From: Bog-257 sp963805985
GTDB lineage: Bacteria; Acidobacteriota; Terriglobia; Terriglobales; Acidobacteriaceae
Direction of reading: 5' to 3'
DNA: 64,000 bases
NCBI GenBank assembly: GCA_963805985.1
Contig: CAWDWG010000012.1
Location: forward strand, 1 to 64,000
In this document: piece after piece, positions 60,991 through 64,000 of the stretch
Layout of the letters: every line of letters starts with the position of its first letter
How positions within the stretch are numbered: the stretch's first letter is position 1
Translations under genes and position numbers: made by a program
The notes under the pieces: generated by a model
The model's input: the letters and a program-made list of their open reading frames with translations, nothing else
Databases searched by the model: none
Told to the model about the DNA's origin: nothing

Positions 60991-61014
60991 GCCTTCCCGC
61001 AAGTGCGGGAAGGC
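60991..61014. other. Hairpin between the membrane protein and NxxGxxY genes
   Basis: GCCTTCCCGC-AAGT-GCGGGAAGGC, ten-base stem with a four-base loop. It may end transcription of the 61075 gene, but no T-run follows on either strand. Confidence 0.5.
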
Positions 61015-61074
61015 GGTATCGCGGCGCGTACGTTACTAGTGAAAGCGGTTGTTACGCAAGTGAGCTGAAGTCTA

Positions 61075-62337
61075 TCAGTCAGGCGTGATCTCCCAGACGA
61101 CTCCATAGCCGTACAAGCCGCCCTTGATGGTCGTGCCGTACAGGTTGCCCTTCTTGTCGATGACGATCGGCCCCTGAGGGAACTCGCCGTCAGACTGGCT
61201 AAAGGTGTGGAGGGTTGTGAATGTCCAGCCATTGCCAGAGTTCGAGAGCTTGAAGATATAACCGTAGCCGTACTCGTAATCGCCGCCATAGAGATTTCCG
61301 GCAGAATCCATCACCAGCCCGTTGGCAAGGTCCCCGATCGGGTAGCCGTAGAGCTGGGTGTAGTTCCAGCCTCCGTTCGAAGGGCTGAGCTCGTAGATTG
61401 CTCCGGGGATGTCGCTGCCGCCGTCACCAAAGTCGGCACCGTACAGATTCCCAGCGGAATCGCTGATGACGCCGACAGGCTGGTAACCTTCACCCCGGCT
61501 CCATTGGTACAGGTTGGTCAGGTTCCAGCCGGATCCCGAGGGCTGCAGCTCCCAGACCGCGCCCCAGAAACAGCCGAGCGTCGCATTGCAGTCAGTGGTT
61601 CCGTAAAGATCGCCTGACTGATCGATGACCAGCGAGCCTTCCGGTAATCCTTGACTCTCGCCGCCCTCGGAGTCGAACGAGTGGATGACGCTCTCTGTCC
61701 AACCGCTGCCGGGGTGGGTGACTTGAAAGATTGCGCCGTTGTTATTAGCGCCGCCGAAATAACTTACTCCGTACATGTTGCCCGTGCTGTCGAAGATGAC
61801 GCGGCTCGATGGATCCGACGCATCCGGCTGGCCCAGGAAGGTGTAGATCAGGTCTTCCTGCCAGCTGCACAGGAAACTGGCGCAGCGGGTTGGACCGGGC
61901 GCCAAACGGTATAAGCCGGTGCCGGCCATGCCGTAGAGCGCGCCGTCCGGCCCGAACACAACGCCAAGTGAGGGATTGCTGTTATTGGCGCCGCCCGGAA
62001 ATTCGTAGAGAGGCGTCAACACCCAGCCTGAACCGGAGGGCTTCATTTCGAAGACCGTACCGCAGCCGTAAGTTCCCTCATAGTTTTCGCAGCCTGCGAC
62101 CCGCAGTCCGCCCGCCGAGGCTGTGCCATAAAGATTCCCTGCGGCATCGATCGTCAAGCCATTCAGAGGGTTGGCGCCGTCCGACCTGCCAGTGAAATTG
62201 TGAAGCACGGTGAAGGTCTGAGCGTGAGCGGCTGGGACAATCGCAAAAGCTAACGCCAGAATGGTGAGCGAGAGGAGCCCTATTGTTTTCTGTCGCAAGT
62301 TGACGTCGAAAATCGGAACTGCGAGCTGCTGGACCAT
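61075..62337 (-). CDS. TIGR03803-type NxxGxxY tandem-repeat secreted protein
   Basis: 420 residues. GGAGGG eight bases before ATG 62337 fixes the start. A signal peptide (TIGLLSLTILALAFAIVPAAHA) precedes about seven repeats of the form GL..D..GNLYGTT..GG (AAGNLYGTASAGG, STGNMYGVSYFGG, SAGNLYGADFGDGG, KKGNLYGTTIKGG), the choice-of-anchor NxxGxxY beta-propeller family that is greatly expanded in Acidobacteria and Verrucomicrobia. No anchor domain is visible at the C-terminus. Function unknown; likely an extracellular propeller. Confidence 0.92.
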   Translation of the reverse strand: MVQQLAVPIFDVNLRQKTIGLLSLTILALAFAIVPAAHAQTFTVLHNFTGRSDGANPLNGLTIDAAGNLYGTASAGGLRVAGCENYEGTYGCGTVFEMKPSGSGWVLTPLYEFPGGANNSNPSLGVVFGPDGALYGMAGTGLYRLAPGPTRCASFLCSWQEDLIYTFLGQPDASDPSSRVIFDSTGNMYGVSYFGGANNNGAIFQVTHPGSGWTESVIHSFDSEGGESQGLPEGSLVIDQSGDLYGTTDCNATLGCFWGAVWELQPSGSGWNLTNLYQWSRGEGYQPVGVISDSAGNLYGADFGDGGSDIPGAIYELSPSNGGWNYTQLYGYPIGDLANGLVMDSAGNLYGGDYEYGYGYIFKLSNSGNGWTFTTLHTFSQSDGEFPQGPIVIDKKGNLYGTTIKGGLYGYGVVWEITPD

Positions 62338-62649
62338 GATAATTCCCTCCTGCGGCTGGTTTAACGGTTGACAGTAATCACGCGCTGCCGGCGGCACAAC
62401 TTAATTTTGGATTACGGTGTAAAGAACTGACGAGAAGGGACTTACTGACCTGGTGAGAAATGATTGGCGCAATCAGCGTTGTCACAAGCGGTCCTACATC
62501 GGACGCGCCCCGGCGCGCGTTACTTGTGCTGTGGCGATATTGCGGCTCCTATGAAATGCGGATTTCACAACCGTGAACTTCGGGCGGCTACGACAACCTA
62601 ATCCTGACTGCGAGTGGTCGCCCTTCCAGGGACGAATGCCACAACCCAA
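62338..62649. other. Gap of about 310 bases, nothing recognised but a small hairpin
   Basis: TGAAAT-GCGG-ATTTCA at 62552-62567 is the only structure noticed; a related single copy of GTGAAATGCGGATTTAT is at 60962. No gene or clear promoter. Confidence 0.4.
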
Positions 62650-63261
62650 TCAAGGCTCCTCGACCTCGATCGGAGTTGGATCCACCCATGCCCCGAAATG
62701 GATTCGTAAAGCCAGGGCCACCGTCAGAAGTATGGCAGAAATTAAAACCAGCCCAAGCCCGTAGGTTGTCTGCCGCTCATTCACTCGGGTTTGATATCGA
62801 TAAGCGTCCTGGTAGCTCTGAATCGTAACTCCATCGCGTTTCAGCTCCCATATGTGGTATTCACCCGGTGATCCCTCTGGTACGCCCGCGCGTAAGAACT
62901 TGACGCGCGCGGTGACCTGGTCGCCCCATTTCAAGTTCATAATTTGCGGGGAGAGGCTCAAGTCGTCCTCATAAATGACGATAGGGCGACCGTTCGTTTT
63001 GACGAGAATAGATATCACTGGGCTCGAGGATCGGATCAGCTCAGGTGCTTGCAGGACTGATCCGGCGACAACCTGAAGATCGCTTTCCTTGGCCATAGTG
63101 AGCCATCGTGCCAATAGCAGGAGCAGCGCGAGGCCGCCAACCGCCATTGCCATGACGAGAAATACGCAAGGCAATTCGCGCCGGGATATCCCGGGCTTAC
63201 CGTAGCGCCCGATGTAGGGCCGTTGCCCTGGACTAGAAGAGAACGCGTCGAAGATGGGCAT
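62650..63261 (-). CDS. Two-helix membrane protein, DUF3592-like
   Basis: 203 residues from ATG 63261 (the frame continues upstream to 63453 with a low-complexity Arg/Pro start that is probably not translated). A hydrophobic segment (VFLVMAMAVGGLALLLLLARWL) lies near residue 40, then a beta-rich extracytoplasmic domain (VISILVKTNGRPIVIYEDDL, QVTARVKFLRAG), then a second helix (GLGLVLISAILLTVALAL). That layout, with a small soluble domain between two helices, is DUF3592-like. Function unknown. Start uncertain. Confidence 0.55.
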   Translation of the reverse strand: MPIFDAFSSSPGQRPYIGRYGKPGISRRELPCVFLVMAMAVGGLALLLLLARWLTMAKESDLQVVAGSVLQAPELIRSSSPVISILVKTNGRPIVIYEDDLSLSPQIMNLKWGDQVTARVKFLRAGVPEGSPGEYHIWELKRDGVTIQSYQDAYRYQTRVNERQTTYGLGLVLISAILLTVALALRIHFGAWVDPTPIEVEEP

Positions 63262-63631
63262 CTGGCCGGCCTCGTTGCCAGGAATGCCCGGAGTATACAC
63301 GGGCGGCGGTGGGGTCACTCCCCTGATTCCGTTGCGCTTTCGACACTTGTTCGGCCTTGGCCGGAACCTATAATCGAATTGCTCTGGACGAATAACGCCT
63401 CCGCCGGACCGCGTCTCACTTCCGGTGCGCACTTGGACGTGTGCGCCTCGCAAGACGGCTTAAGCATTGGTGGAGGGTGGAGCACGCCTTAAGGCGTGCA
63501 GAGATGATTGCCATAAGAAGCGCGCTTTCGCACCTGAGGTCGGGGCTTCTTACCTCAGCGGCTAAGCCGATTCTTGGGTGAAGCTCTAGATTGCACCGCT
63601 GAAGCGGTGCCCCACCCGAACCATAGTGACA
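63262..63631. repeat. Gap of about 370 bases with R3 hairpins
   Basis: GCACGCCTTAAGGCGTGC (63482-63499), introduced by GGGTGGA, and GCACCGCT-GA-AGCGGTGC (63593-63610), followed by CCCCACCCG. They have the R3 layout (CCACCC/GGGTGG flanks) with yet other stem sequences. No gene seen. Confidence 0.8.
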
Positions 63632-64000
63632 ATGTTTGAGCTGGCAGTCGCGCTAGTGAGTTCGCGGAACCTGTTTCGCATGGCGATCCCCTTCCCCGGC
63701 GACGGTCGAATCGGACATCCGCGGCCTTCCTCACCCTTTGCTGGCCAAAACGTAACTTCCTCTCCGCGCTGCACTTCGCGACTTCTTGCCTTTGTCAGCC
63801 TCATCGTCCTGCTGGCCGTGAGCGTCGACGCCGCGCCCAGTCCCGCCGCCCGCAAGCAGGAAGCCCGCGAGCAATTCGACAAAGCCGAGCAGATGCGCGA
63901 GTCGCTGAACGGCACGCCCGCCGACCAGCGCACTCGCAAGGATTACCAGCACGTCGCCGACGCCTATCGCAAGGTCTACTACGTCTCGCCCGCGTCGAGT
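63632..64000 (+). CDS. Probable N-acetylmuramoyl-L-alanine amidase, N-terminal part (runs off right edge)
   Basis: An open plus-strand frame from ATG 63632 (or ATG 63680) to the window edge, at least 123 residues. A membrane/signal segment (LLAFVSLIVLLAVSVDAAP) is followed by AREQFDKAEQMRESLNGTPA and TRKDYQHVADAYRKVYYVSP. This helical TPR-like segment with two repeats is how many acidobacterial amidases begin before the Amidase_3 domain, which lies outside the window. The catalytic domain is not visible, so the assignment rests on this N-terminal pattern only. Confidence 0.5.
   Translation, partial: MFELAVALVSSRNLFRMAIPFPGDGRIGHPRPSSPFAGQNVTSSPRCTSRLLAFVSLIVLLAVSVDAAPSPAARKQEAREQFDKAEQMRESLNGTPADQRTRKDYQHVADAYRKVYYVSPASS

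Overview
The window looks like a GC-rich chromosomal segment from an acidobacterium (Acidobacteriota, probably the Terriglobia/Koribacter side). The evidence is family content: an orphan permease of the acidobacterial duplicated type (ADOP) without its own ATPase, a DUF2934 protein, DUF4136 and NTF2-like secreted proteins, a TIGR03803-type NxxGxxY repeat protein, the futalosine branch of menaquinone synthesis, and a hibernation-factor/sigma fusion. No rRNA, tRNA, transposase, integrase or CRISPR array was seen. Both ends cut genes: a polytopic membrane protein (minus strand, left) and a probable N-acetylmuramoyl-L-alanine amidase (plus strand, right).

Layout. 0-10.3 kb: short, mostly unlinked genes (metallo-beta-lactamase fold hydrolase, Dps, ADOP permease, DUF2934 protein, a 51-residue zinc ribbon, glutaminyl cyclase, DUF4136, SnoaL-like, AbrB/RelE pair), separated by a dense family of hairpin repeats. 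10.5-13.5 kb: a tightly overlapping korDABC operon for 2-oxoglutarate:ferredoxin oxidoreductase. 13.8-20 kb: small unknowns, two methyltransferases, a LOG-family protein and a UDP-glucuronate decarboxylase. 20-22.6 kb: UbiA-type prenyltransferase (mqnP-like) and mqnE with a ParE-type toxin pair between them; mqnE carries a frameshift. 22.6-31.8 kb, mostly minus strand: HigA-like regulator, Tat-exported asparaginase-like Ntn hydrolase, an archaeo-eukaryotic release-factor-like protein behind an HPF/RaiA-sigma fusion, GlpX, glutaryl-CoA dehydrogenase, a zincin, a VapB-like orphan and an S51 peptidase. 31.9-34.9 kb: hutU-hutI. 34.9-39.7 kb: a glycan island with visibly more AT-rich sequence (two methyltransferases and a two-domain glycosyltransferase). 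39.8-45.1 kb: copCD, a broken ion channel and a broken ABC exporter. 45.6-48.7 kb: secreted amidohydrolase, cupin, tatB-tatC. 48.8-58.5 kb: an envelope cluster with a DUF1175 protein, a thioester-containing alpha-2-macroglobulin, a membrane protein, a SpoIID-metallopeptidase fusion and a penicillin-binding transpeptidase. 58.9-64 kb: quinone oxidoreductase-like protein, unknown membrane proteins and the NxxGxxY protein.

How the parts relate. KOR, menaquinone synthesis, hut and glutaryl-CoA dehydrogenase fit a heterotroph that degrades amino acids and respires with menaquinone. The Tat genes, Tat-type signal, alpha-2-macroglobulin and peptidoglycan enzymes point to a diderm envelope with an elaborate periplasm.

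Most unusual points: (1) a probable operon joining an HPF/RaiA domain fused to sigma-factor-like regions 2 and 4 with a release-factor-like protein; (2) three families of intergenic hairpin cassettes whose flanks are conserved while the stem sequences differ by compensated changes; (3) heptanucleotide microsatellites at four loci; (4) a -10-like hexamer exactly six bases before the start codon of four genes, suggesting leaderless transcripts; (5) five single-base frame disruptions in four otherwise well conserved genes, which could be sequencing errors or real decay. Everything here was read by eye; no database search or structure prediction was run.
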